Shown here piece by piece: positions 1 through 8,166 of a stretch of DNA of 64,000 nucleotides. The stretch spans positions 310,001 to 374,000 of the forward strand of contig JADJLT010000006.1 of the NCBI GenBank assembly GCA_016709965.1. The letters run 5' to 3'. Numbering within the stretch: the stretch's first letter is position 1; every line of letters starts with the position of its first letter. The position numbers and the translations under genes were made by a program. Below the pieces are notes generated by a model, which was not told the DNA's origin, ran no database searches, and worked only from the letters and a program-made list of their open reading frames with translations. This DNA comes from Betaproteobacteria bacterium. Its GTDB lineage: Bacteria > Pseudomonadota > Gammaproteobacteria > Burkholderiales > Rhodocyclaceae.

Positions 1-288
1 GTCGGCGCCGATTTCGATGCCGATGATGCGTTCGATTTCATCCGAGCGTGTGGAGTGGATGAGGACCGGGATTTCGGAGTTCTGGCGCAATTGGCGAAGC
101 AGTTCGAGTCCGTCGGCATCCGGCAGACTGAGATCAAGGATGATGACGTCGGGCTTTTCTTCCAGCCTACGCCACATTGCAGCACCGTTTTCAGCGTAGA
201 TACTATCAATGCCGGCAGTGGCCAGGGTCGTACCCAGCACGTGCCGGGTCGCCGGATCGTCTTCAACTATTAGGGCAATTTGCCGCAT
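1..288 (-). CDS. Response regulator receiver domain, OmpR-like (partial, runs off window start)
   Basis: The N-terminal 96 residues of a response regulator are visible, reading leftwards from an ATG at 288; the gene continues beyond base 1. The acidic pair E9-D10-D11 and the phospho-acceptor D52 in an ILDLSLPDADG context are present, followed by the T/S region (HSTRSDEIERIIGIEIGAD) typical of OmpR/PhoB-type receivers just before the DDYL motif. The output domain lies outside the window, so DNA binding is inferred only. It is divergent from the HPt and hybrid kinase genes and is a plausible partner of that phosphorelay. Confidence 0.85.
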   Translation of the reverse strand, partial: MRQIALIVEDDPATRHVLGTTLATAGIDSIYAENGAAMWRRLEEKPDVIILDLSLPDADGLELLRQLRQNSEIPVLIHSTRSDEIERIIGIEIGAD

Positions 289-334
289 GGTTCTTCGTTT
301 CGATCGTACGATAAAGGAATGATTGTAATCCAAT

Positions 335-357
335 GTAAAACAAAGGAAATGTTTTAC
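335..357. promoter_or_regulatory. Perfect 8-bp inverted repeat between divergent signalling genes
   Basis: Arms GTAAAACA (335-342) and TGTTTTAC (350-357) are exact inverted repeats separated by 7 bases. They sit in the 157-base AT-rich gap between the minus-strand response regulator (start 288) and the plus-strand HPt gene (start 446). The position suits an operator shared by both directions. The binding protein is unknown. Confidence 0.45.
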
Positions 358-445
358 CATTCTTTAACAATGAGTCGGCTTCCCGGGCGACAATTCGGCT
401 GCTTTGTTGGACTTTTCGAATCCCCCTTTTTATTTCCTGTAACTG

Positions 446-835
446 ATGATTGTTCCGCGCTCTCTGGATGGGTTTAATGTGATTGCTGCGATCGAGCGAA
501 TGCTCGATCAACCCGAGCTTTGGTGGGAGGCGGTCGGGCTTTTTGTCGAGCATTTTGCCGGTTGGGAGCAGTCCTGGCAGGCGAGTATTGGCGACGATAC
601 TCTGGAGCGCAAGCGAGTGCATGCGATACGGAGCGCAGCAGCGAATATTGGGGCAGAGCAACTGAGCGAGAGGGCGCGGGCACTCGAGGAGGCACTACTA
701 AAGCGCACGGATGATAATCCGGCCGATATTACGGCTGAGTTGCGTACAGCCCTGAAGGTTGCTTTTCGGCAAGCCTGGGCCGCCGCAGCGACGGCGAGGC
801 AGGAGAGTGACTTCGGCGCCGGGGGGCGGGCGTGA
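446..835 (+). CDS. Stand-alone HPt (histidine phosphotransfer) domain protein
   Basis: A 129-residue soluble protein. The segment RVHAIRSAAANIGA around residues 57-70 matches the HPt signature (H-x-L-K-G-x-A-x-N-x-G-A), with the phosphorylatable histidine present but the usual Lys-Gly two and three positions further on replaced by Arg-Ser. Upstream helices resemble the start of HPt four-helix bundles. Its stop overlaps the GTG start of the hybrid kinase by 4 bases, so the two are probably translated together. It may be an additional phosphotransfer partner for that kinase. No strong ribosome binding site precedes the ATG, so the start is approximate. Confidence 0.65.
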   Translation: MIVPRSLDGFNVIAAIERMLDQPELWWEAVGLFVEHFAGWEQSWQASIGDDTLERKRVHAIRSAAANIGAEQLSERARALEEALLKRTDDNPADITAELRTALKVAFRQAWAAAATARQESDFGAGGRA

Positions 836-3648
836 CACTGAATGCTCCAACAGTCTCGTTGCGCAGTCGGCTGGCGAGAATAAATTTTTATGTCCTGTTG
901 CTGGCCATCGCTTTTGTCAGCGTCTTTATTCTGGGCACCCTGGGTTGGGTGAGCATGCGCGAACAGGTTGAAGAGGGCTACCTCCGGCTTGATTTGCTGA
1001 ATGAAGGCATGGGGCAGGCGCTGAGCAATAACGACCGGCTGGCGGTCGAGACCAGGTTCATGGTTTTGCGTACCTTGCCCGAGGTGCAATCCGCGGCAGT
1101 GTTCCGCGACGATCTTTCGTTGTTTGCCGCCTATGATCGACCCGGCAGCAAGGCCATGACTGCGCCACTGCTCAACCCGGTGGCCGGGCATCATTTCTCC
1201 TGGGGGCAGATTGACTTCCTTGTGCCTGTCGGTCTCGTCGATCAATCCTCCGAACGCTTGCGCTTGAGTCTTTTTCTGCACAATGAAAATGCGCCTGTAC
1301 TTGTCGCGCAGCACTCGGGATGGTTGCGCCTGAGTATCGACCTGAGCAAGGTTTATCAGCAGCTACTGGTCTATCTCGGTTTGATCCTGCTTGAAATGGC
1401 GTTGGCACTGGCCCTTGCGCTGCGTTTTCAGGGGCGGCATGTCGAAAAGCTGATGGCGCCGCTGCAGGATTTGACGCGGAACATGGCCGAAGTGTCGGTC
1501 GGGCACCTGGACATTCACGCGGCCGATAGCGCGGTGACCGAAATCGCCCAACTGGCCAATGGCTTCAATCAGATGCTTGACCAGATTCGTGAGCGGGATC
1601 ATTGGTTGTCGACGCATTTGGGCAACCTGGAGCAAATCGTCGAGCAGCGAACGCGCGAACTGCGTCTGGCCAAGGAGCTCGCGGAGGCCGGTAGCCTGGC
1701 GAAGAGCGAATTTTTGGCCACGATGAGCCATGAGATCCGGACGCCGATGAATGGGGTTCTGGGCATGACGGAGCTATTGCTGGCTACCGAGCTGGCGCCT
1801 ACCCAGCGTCAGTTCATCGAGGCGGTCGAACGCTCCGGCAAGCACTTGTTGGGGATCATCAACGACATCCTCGATTTCTCGAAAATAGAATCCGGCAAGC
1901 TGGAGCTTGACGCGGTTGATTTTGATCTGCGCCACTTGCTCGAAGAGTCATTGGAGTTGTTTTCGCAACAAGCTCATAAAAAAGGTCTGGAGTTGCTGGC
2001 GGATCTGCCGCCGGACGAGACTTTATTCGTGCTGGGCGACGCCCTTCGTTTACGCCAGATCATCGTGAATTTGTTGGGCAATGCCATCAAATTCACTGCT
2101 AGCGGACAAATCTCGCTGCGCTTGACCATTCGTGAACGTTCGGAAAACGGTCTTAAATTCGCGTTGACCGTGAGTGATACCGGTATCGGTATTCCGCTGG
2201 CGGCTCAGGATCGCGTTTTCGAACATTTTGCCCAGGCGGATGGCTCAACGGCGCGCCAGTATGGGGGTGCCGGGCTGGGGTTGGCGATTTGCCGGCGACT
2301 GATCGACTTGATGGGCGGCAGTATCGGTGTCGAGAGCGAAACCGGCAAGGGGTCGAGTTTTACGGCCGAACTGCTGCTGCCGTTTGGCCGCATGTTGCCA
2401 GAGAAGCCCGATCAGCAGACCGTGAAAGTATCGGTGGAGCGTTTGCTCATCGTGGACGATACGCCGGCGCATTGCGAGATACTCCTTGGCCAACTGCGCA
2501 ACCGTGGCTTTGTTGCGGATACGGCAGGCTCCGGCATGCGGGCCTTGGCGATGGCCAAGGTGGCCAAAGGGGATGGCCAGCCCTATGCGCTGTTCCTGAT
2601 TGATATGGATATGACCGAGATGCACGGTATTGATCTGGTCAGGGCGCTTTTGGGGGATAACAAGCAGTTGGCGGCACGGATAATCGCTTTCTCGTCTGCC
2701 GTCGATATGCCGGATCAGCTGAAGAAGGCGGGTTTCGAGCTTGCTGCCTGCCTGCCCAAACCGCTGCGTCAGGCCGATCTTTTTCTGGCGGTCGATGTCG
2801 CACTCAATCGGCGCAAGGCGGGGGGGGGGCGGCCAGGATCGCCTGCCCGCAAGTTGCGTGGCCGGGTATTGATCGCCGAGGATAATGAAAGCAACATGAT
2901 CGTGGCACGCGTCCAGTTGGAGCGGATGGGGCTGGAAGTGGTTGCCGCAGTCGATGGTCAGCAGGCGCTTGATCTGCTGGCAAGCGAAGTGGTGGATCTG
3001 GTCTTGATGGACTGCCAGATGCCGATTGTCGACGGCTTTGCTGCGACCAAGGTACTGCGCGAGCGGGAAATGGTCAGTGGCCAGCACTTGCCGGTAATAG
3101 CGCTGACCGCCAATGCCATGAAGGGTGACCGCGAGCGCTGTACCGAGGCAGGGATGGACGACTATCTGGCCAAGCCCTATACCGGCGAGGAATTGCTGGT
3201 GTTGCTGGCTCGCTGGTTGCCGCTTGAGCGGCGCAAGAGCATACCAATGGCCGACGTTGAGCCCTCCATCAATCCGTCAGAACCGAATGAGGCGGCTCCC
3301 CTGGACCCATCCGCACTCGACAAGGTGCGCGCCTTGGCGCCGGATGGCGCGGAGGTCTTGCTTCGGCAGGTACTGGCCGCCTATTTGAAAGCGGCCGCGC
3401 GTGAGTGGGGGCGTTTTGAGCAGGGCTTGGCTGATGGTGATGCCAAGCTGATCGCCAGTGCCGCGCATGCCCTGAAATCAAGCAGCTTCAATGTGGGGGC
3501 CAATGGTTTGGCCCGGCTTTGCGGCGAAATCGAGCAGTTTGGAAGGGATGGAGAAATGCGCAAGTTACTGAACCGCGTTGAAGCCCTGCGGGCAGAATGG
3601 GCCCGTGTCGAAGCGGCCATTCGCGAACAGTTGCCAGAGGTGAGCTGA
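832..3648 (+). CDS. Hybrid sensor histidine kinase with two receivers and a C-terminal HPt
   Basis: A 938-residue inner membrane kinase starting at GTG 832 behind a G-rich ribosome site. Order: TM1 about residues 18-40; periplasmic sensor region of about 130 residues with no recognised fold; TM2 about 172-196; HAMP; HisKA with H300 in MSHEIRTPMNG; HATPase_c with the N box (NLLGNAIKF) and G boxes (DTGIGI, GGAGLGLAI); receiver 1 (LIVDDTPAH, acceptor in LIDMDM); receiver 2 (LIAEDNESN, acceptor in LMDCQMP); and a C-terminal HPt (AAHALKSSSFNVGA). This is the BarA/TorS type of architecture. The stop overlaps the start of the following receiver gene (ATGA). Confidence 0.93.
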   Translation: MTLNAPTVSLRSRLARINFYVLLLAIAFVSVFILGTLGWVSMREQVEEGYLRLDLLNEGMGQALSNNDRLAVETRFMVLRTLPEVQSAAVFRDDLSLFAAYDRPGSKAMTAPLLNPVAGHHFSWGQIDFLVPVGLVDQSSERLRLSLFLHNENAPVLVAQHSGWLRLSIDLSKVYQQLLVYLGLILLEMALALALALRFQGRHVEKLMAPLQDLTRNMAEVSVGHLDIHAADSAVTEIAQLANGFNQMLDQIRERDHWLSTHLGNLEQIVEQRTRELRLAKELAEAGSLAKSEFLATMSHEIRTPMNGVLGMTELLLATELAPTQRQFIEAVERSGKHLLGIINDILDFSKIESGKLELDAVDFDLRHLLEESLELFSQQAHKKGLELLADLPPDETLFVLGDALRLRQIIVNLLGNAIKFTASGQISLRLTIRERSENGLKFALTVSDTGIGIPLAAQDRVFEHFAQADGSTARQYGGAGLGLAICRRLIDLMGGSIGVESETGKGSSFTAELLLPFGRMLPEKPDQQTVKVSVERLLIVDDTPAHCEILLGQLRNRGFVADTAGSGMRALAMAKVAKGDGQPYALFLIDMDMTEMHGIDLVRALLGDNKQLAARIIAFSSAVDMPDQLKKAGFELAACLPKPLRQADLFLAVDVALNRRKAGGGRPGSPARKLRGRVLIAEDNESNMIVARVQLERMGLEVVAAVDGQQALDLLASEVVDLVLMDCQMPIVDGFAATKVLREREMVSGQHLPVIALTANAMKGDRERCTEAGMDDYLAKPYTGEELLVLLARWLPLERRKSIPMADVEPSINPSEPNEAAPLDPSALDKVRALAPDGAEVLLRQVLAAYLKAAAREWGRFEQGLADGDAKLIASAAHALKSSSFNVGANGLARLCGEIEQFGRDGEMRKLLNRVEALRAEWARVEAAIREQLPEVS

Positions 3649-4028
3649 TGAGTCCGACGCCGTGGCGCGTGCTGGTGGCAGACGATGACCCGACGGCCGG
3701 TTTGCTGGTGCGGGCGGCGTTAGCGGGTGATGATTTCATGCCAACACTGGTCGACAACGGCAACGATGCGCTGACCGAATTTCAGCGCGCCCCGTTTGAT
3801 ATGGCGTTGCTGGATGTCGAGATGCCAGGCATGGATGGCTTTGAGGTCTGCGCCGCCATTCGCCGCAGTCATGGGCCGGAGTTTCCGGTGGTTCTGGTGA
3901 CGGGGCATGGCGATGCCACATTTTTCGAGCGGGCACACCAGCTTTCTGCCGATTACATTGCCAAGCCGGTCAACTGGCAGTCCCTGCCCGGTTTGTTGCG
4001 TTCCTTGCTCGGCGCCGGTCGCGGATAG
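3648..4028 (+). CDS. Single-domain response regulator
   Basis: A 126-residue CheY-like protein consisting only of a receiver domain. The acidic pair is in VLVADDDPTA, the acceptor is D56 (LLDVEMPGMDG), the conserved Thr is in LVTGHG and the Lys in IAKPVNW. The ATG at 3648 shares an ATGA overlap with the hybrid kinase stop and is chosen over an upstream in-frame ATG because of this coupling. With no output domain it probably acts as a phosphorelay intermediate or protein-protein regulator for the kinase. Confidence 0.9.
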   Translation: MSPTPWRVLVADDDPTAGLLVRAALAGDDFMPTLVDNGNDALTEFQRAPFDMALLDVEMPGMDGFEVCAAIRRSHGPEFPVVLVTGHGDATFFERAHQLSADYIAKPVNWQSLPGLLRSLLGAGRG

Positions 4029-4132
4029 TCGTTCGCACTTTCCCCGTTTGCCCAGTCAGGCAGGGCTTGTGGCAGAATCAGGACAAGTGGATTCAATGCC
4101 ACGGTTCCATGGTGCGAAAAACAGGGGGGAGT

Positions 4133-4630
4133 ATGCGACGGCAGAAATTCTGGCGGGCTTGGCTGGGTGTTTTGGTTTTTGCGCTTTTTTCGGCGTCGAC
4201 CGCAGCATTCGCCCAGGAGGTTCGTCCGCTGGTCAAAGGGCAAACACTGTATTTGCCTATCTATTCCCATATGTTGTACGGCAATCTGGGCAAGAGTGGC
4301 AAGGCTTCGTCCGTCTTGTTGTCAACGCTGGTCAGTGTCCGCAACACGGATTCCCGGCGCCCGATTCGTGTCCTTTCGGCCAAGTATTTCGATACCAATG
4401 GACGCCTGCTGGCAGAGCGCATTACAGCGCCGACCTTTGTGCCGCCGCTGGGTACGATCGAGTTTTTCGTTGAATTGAACGACGCATCCGGCGGCTCCGG
4501 TGCCAACTTCATCATTCGCTGGGAGGCTGAGCAGCCGGTGAATCCTCCCTTGGTCGAGTCGCTGCATGCCAATATGGATGGTGGCAAGGCCGTAATCTTC
4601 ATGACCCAGTCGGTTCCGCTCGCCGAGTGA
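4133..4630 (+). CDS. DUF3124 domain secreted protein
   Basis: A 165-residue protein with a clear signal peptide (residues 1 to about 27, ending AFA-QEV). The ATG at 4133 follows a GGGGGA ribosome site. The remainder matches my memory of the DUF3124 family: the V-x-N-T-D pattern in SVRNTDSRRPI and a central region on YFDTNGRL. Function is unknown; it is probably periplasmic. The stop overlaps the GTG start of the potassium channel gene, so it may be an accessory protein for that channel (inference). Confidence 0.75.
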   Translation: MRRQKFWRAWLGVLVFALFSASTAAFAQEVRPLVKGQTLYLPIYSHMLYGNLGKSGKASSVLLSTLVSVRNTDSRRPIRVLSAKYFDTNGRLLAERITAPTFVPPLGTIEFFVELNDASGGSGANFIIRWEAEQPVNPPLVESLHANMDGGKAVIFMTQSVPLAE

Positions 4631-5685
4631 GGACGGGAGCGCGCGTGGCTTCGATCAACACGACGCAGGCCGGATACATCTTCCGGCTGGTTTACGTTGC
4701 GCTGGGCATGTTGTTCGCCGTACACCTGTTCGGCACGGTCGGTTACATGATCCTGACGGATCACAAGTATTCGTGGTTCGACTGTTTTTACATGACCTTC
4801 ATTACCGTCGCCACCATCGGCTTCGGTGAAATCATCGACATGTCGAGCAACCAGTCGGCGCGGATTCTGACGGTGGTGATCGGCATCCTCGGCGCCGGCA
4901 ATCTGTCGCTGCTCTTTTCGGTCGTGACGGTGGCATTGCTCGAAACCGACCTCAATGGAACCCTGCGGAGAAAACGCATGGAAAAAGCAATCAGGAAACT
5001 CAAAGGCCATTACATCCTCTGTGGCTTCGGCCGGGTCGGGCGCAACATCGCGCACGAGTTGGAGGCAACCAACCGGCATTTCGTCGGCATCGACGAAGAT
5101 TTGCATCGGCTTGAAGAGTACAAGGAAAAAAACCTCGGCTTCCTCTATCTGAACGGTGATGCCAGCGACGACGATGTCTTGTTGGCCGCCGATCTGGAGG
5201 ATGCAAAAGGGCTGTTCGCCGTGACCGGTGACGATTCGCGCAACCTGATGATTGTCATCACCGCCAAGCAGTTGAAGCCGGATTTACGTGTTGTGGCCCG
5301 CTGCACCGAAACGCGCAATATCGAGAAAATGCGCAAGGCGGGGGCGGATGCGATCGTTTCACCAGACTTTACCGGCGGCATGCGCATCGCGTCGGCCATG
5401 ATCCGCCCGCACGTGGTGTCCTTCCTCGATGAAATGCTGAAATCCGAGAAAAACCTTCGTGTCGAGGAGGTGCCGGTACCGGCCGGGTTTATACCCAAAC
5501 CGGTTGGCGCGCTGAAACTGCGTAGTGCCAACTATGTTTTTCTGGCGGTGCGCGAGCGCAATGGTAGCTGGCAGTTCAATCCGGACAAGGATTTTTTGCT
5601 GAAGCCGGGATTTACCTTGATCGCCATGGCCAGCCCGGTTGGCCGTACCGAAATCGAGACCTTGCTGATCGAGATGGCTGCCTGA
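4627..5685 (+). CDS. Potassium channel with RCK (TrkA-N/TrkA-C) domains
   Basis: A 352-residue protein. TM1 (about 20-42), a pore loop with a TIGFGE selectivity filter (about 62-67) and TM2 (about 84-104) form a two-TM Kch-like channel. A Rossmann NAD-binding RCK domain follows (GFGRVGRNIAHEL about 136-148, acidic end of beta-2 in GIDED), then a TrkA-C domain. This matches the MthK/Kch type of ligand-gated K+ channel. The filter is GFGE rather than the common GYGD, a variant seen in some bacterial channels. The GTG start at 4627 overlaps the DUF3124 stop; a second GTG lies 18 bases downstream. Confidence 0.9.
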   Translation: MRTGARVASINTTQAGYIFRLVYVALGMLFAVHLFGTVGYMILTDHKYSWFDCFYMTFITVATIGFGEIIDMSSNQSARILTVVIGILGAGNLSLLFSVVTVALLETDLNGTLRRKRMEKAIRKLKGHYILCGFGRVGRNIAHELEATNRHFVGIDEDLHRLEEYKEKNLGFLYLNGDASDDDVLLAADLEDAKGLFAVTGDDSRNLMIVITAKQLKPDLRVVARCTETRNIEKMRKAGADAIVSPDFTGGMRIASAMIRPHVVSFLDEMLKSEKNLRVEEVPVPAGFIPKPVGALKLRSANYVFLAVRERNGSWQFNPDKDFLLKPGFTLIAMASPVGRTEIETLLIEMAA

Positions 5686-5751
5686 TCGGGCGCCTTGCGC
5701 TCTATTTCTTGGGTATAAAAAGTCAATAAAATCAATTATTAATATTTAAAA

Positions 5752-5766
5752 GGATTGTGTTAATCC
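5752..5766. promoter_or_regulatory. AT-rich promoter region with short inverted repeat
   Basis: The 105-base gap 5686-5790 before the RND adaptor is unusually AT-rich for this genome, as expected of a promoter. It contains GGATT (5752-5756) and AATCC (5762-5766) as an inverted repeat with 5 bases between. No known sulfide-responsive operator could be recognised with confidence. Confidence 0.3.
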
Positions 5767-5790
5767 AATAAATAAGAGTATCCTTATATT

Positions 5791-6804
5791 ATGAGTGCAA
5801 ATATTCTACGTCCTTTTGTTTTCAGTCTTTTTTTCGGGTTGACCGCAGCAATGGCTGCCGAGCCTTTGCCGGTTGTCACCGTCAAGTCGCATTTGGTCGA
5901 CCTGGCCTTTCCGGCGGAGTCGCTGGTTGAGGCGGTGCAGCAGGCGACGGTCGGTGCGCAGACCGCTGGCCGCGTGCTTGAAGTCAAGGCCGATGCGGGG
6001 CAGTCGGTCAAGAAAGGCGACGTGCTGATGCGCATCGATGCCCGCGAGGCAGCCGAAGCAGCGCGCGCGGCCGAGGCGCAGTACGCCAATGCCAAGGTGA
6101 CGTTCGATCGCACCAGAAGTCTGGTTGCGCAGAAGTTCATGAGTTCGGCCGCGCTCGACAAGGCGAGGGCCGACCTCGACTCGGCGGCGGCCAACCGTTC
6201 GGCGGCTGGCGCGAGCCAGAGCCACGCCACCATCGTGTCGCCGATGACCGGCATTGTCGCCCGCCGTCACGCCGAAATGGGCGACATGGCGACGCCGGGC
6301 AAGCCGCTGTTCACGATTTACCAGCCGGGTACGCTGCGCGTAACGGCGAGCATTCCGCAATATCGTCTGAAGGCAATGCGTGGCGTCGGGACGGCTCGTG
6401 TTGAATTCCCTGAACTTGGCAAGTGGGTCGATGCAGTCAAGGTCCAAGTCCTGCCCACGGCCGATGCCGCAACGCACGTTTCTCTGGTTCGTGTCACGCT
6501 GCCTGATGTTCCGGAGGCGACGCCGGGCATGTTTGCCCGCGTCCATTTCATTACCGGTCAGGCTGAAAAGCTGACGGTGCCGGCTGTTGCCGTGCTGCGT
6601 CGTGGCGAGGTGGCTGCCGTCTATGTGCAGACCGCCGACAATCGGCTATCGCTGCGTCAATTGCGCCTGGGCGATGCTGTTGGGCAAGGTGAAATCGAGG
6701 TACTTGCCGGTCTGTCGGCGGGCGACCGGGTTGTGACCGACCCGGTGAGAGCGGGTATCGCGCAAAAGGATGCCACGACGAAGTCGTCGCAGGATACAAA
6801 ATAA
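5791..6804 (+). CDS. RND efflux periplasmic adaptor (membrane fusion protein)
   Basis: A 337-residue secreted adaptor with an N-terminal signal peptide (cleavage likely near AMA-AEP). It has the HlyD/AcrA pattern: a lipoyl half (GAQTAGRVLEVKADAGQSVKKGDVL), a short helical hairpin (about 85-140), the second lipoyl half (ATIVSPMTGIVARRHAEMGDM) and beta-barrel and membrane-proximal domains. It bridges the inner membrane RND pump encoded two genes downstream to an outer membrane channel that is not encoded here. No good ribosome site is visible before the ATG. Confidence 0.9.
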   Translation: MSANILRPFVFSLFFGLTAAMAAEPLPVVTVKSHLVDLAFPAESLVEAVQQATVGAQTAGRVLEVKADAGQSVKKGDVLMRIDAREAAEAARAAEAQYANAKVTFDRTRSLVAQKFMSSAALDKARADLDSAAANRSAAGASQSHATIVSPMTGIVARRHAEMGDMATPGKPLFTIYQPGTLRVTASIPQYRLKAMRGVGTARVEFPELGKWVDAVKVQVLPTADAATHVSLVRVTLPDVPEATPGMFARVHFITGQAEKLTVPAVAVLRRGEVAAVYVQTADNRLSLRQLRLGDAVGQGEIEVLAGLSAGDRVVTDPVRAGIAQKDATTKSSQDTK

Positions 6805-6885
6805 TTCTTGCGAAAATACCGGTAGCAGCCGGAACGCCTGACTGGAGCATGCCCCAACCGGGCACCGTAGCAGGAGGAGATTGAT

Positions 6886-8160
6886 ATGGCACACATAGTA
6901 ATTGTTGGCGCCGGCTTGGGTGGCATGCCAATGGCTTATGAAATGCGGGAAGCGGCGCGACCCGGCGACCAAGTTACCGTGATTGCCAATACAACGAAGT
7001 TCCACTTTGTCCCTTCCAATCCGTGGGTGGCCGTAAATTGGCGGCAGCGCGAAGAGATTGAGCTGGAGATTGCGCCGCTGCTCGCCAGGCATAACATCAA
7101 TTTCATTCCGGTCGGCGTCAAGCGCTTGCATCCGGTGCAAAAGCAGCTGGAGCTCGATGATGGCCGGCGCATTGATTATGACTTTCTGGTGCTGGCTACC
7201 GGTCCCCGGCTCGCCTTCGAGGAAATTGAAGGGCTCGGTCCGCAAGGCCATACGCAATCTGTCTGTCACGTTGATCACGCCGCCGTTTCCAGCAAGGCGT
7301 GGGATAAATTCGTGGCTGATCCAGGCCCCATCGTTGTTGGCGCCGTACAGGGCGCATCCTGCTTCGGGCCGGCCTACGAATTTGCAATGATCATGGAAAC
7401 GGATTTGCGCCGGCGAAAGATTCGCGATCAGGTGCCGATGACCTTCGTGACGTCAGAGCCGTATATCGGTCACCTCGGTCTGGGTGGCGTCGGCGACTCG
7501 AAAGGTCTGATGGAGTCGATATTCCGCGACAAAACCATCAAGTGGATTTGTAACGCCAAGGTTAACCGCGTCGAAGCCGGCAAGATGTTCGTGACGGAGC
7601 ACGACGAAGATGGCAAGCCCAAACGCGAGCACGAACTACCCTTCAAGTATTCGATGATGCTGCCGGCGTTCAAGGGCATTGATGCAGTCATTGATATCGA
7701 AGGGCTGACCAATCCCCGAGGTTTTGTCCTGATTGACCCGTATCAGCGCAATATCAAGTATCCGGAAATTTATGCCGTTGGCGTCTGTGTCGCCATTCCC
7801 CCGGTCGAAGCAACGCCGGTGCCGACCGGTACGCCGAAAACCGGCTACATGATCGAGTCGATGGTGACGGCCACCGCAAAAAACATTCGTGCCGTGCTCG
7901 ACGGCAAGGCGCCCCCCGAGAAGGCCACGTGGAACGCCATCTGTCTGGCCGATTTCGGCGATAGCGGTGCTGCCTTTGTCGCGCTGCCGCAGATTCCGCC
8001 ACGCAACGTCAATTGGTTCGCGCAGGGCAAGTGGGTGCATCTGGCCAAGGTAGGATTTGAAAAGTATTTCATGCATAAAATGAAAAAAGGTACGACCGAA
8101 ACGGTCTTTGAAAAAATGGTCATGGATGCGCTTGGCATCATGAAACTGAAAGGCAAGTAA
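6886..8160 (+). CDS. sqr: Sulfide:quinone oxidoreductase-type flavoprotein
   Basis: A 424-residue FAD protein of the SQR/FCSD family, starting after a strong AGGAGGAGA site. The N-terminal dinucleotide fold is VIVGAGLGG (5-13). Cysteines 127, 159 and 353 match in number and spacing the three redox cysteines known from Acidithiobacillus SQR (128, 160, 356), and C301 lies in the second FAD motif region (IYAVGVCVAIPP). The amphipathic C-terminus (WVHLAKVGFEKYFMHKM) suits membrane attachment. It probably oxidises sulfide to polysulfide and reduces quinone. It lies between the adaptor and the pump of an RND system, with the pump gene starting 6 bases after its stop. Confidence 0.85.
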   Translation: MAHIVIVGAGLGGMPMAYEMREAARPGDQVTVIANTTKFHFVPSNPWVAVNWRQREEIELEIAPLLARHNINFIPVGVKRLHPVQKQLELDDGRRIDYDFLVLATGPRLAFEEIEGLGPQGHTQSVCHVDHAAVSSKAWDKFVADPGPIVVGAVQGASCFGPAYEFAMIMETDLRRRKIRDQVPMTFVTSEPYIGHLGLGGVGDSKGLMESIFRDKTIKWICNAKVNRVEAGKMFVTEHDEDGKPKREHELPFKYSMMLPAFKGIDAVIDIEGLTNPRGFVLIDPYQRNIKYPEIYAVGVCVAIPPVEATPVPTGTPKTGYMIESMVTATAKNIRAVLDGKAPPEKATWNAICLADFGDSGAAFVALPQIPPRNVNWFAQGKWVHLAKVGFEKYFMHKMKKGTTETVFEKMVMDALGIMKLKGK

Positions 8161-8166
8161 GGGTTT

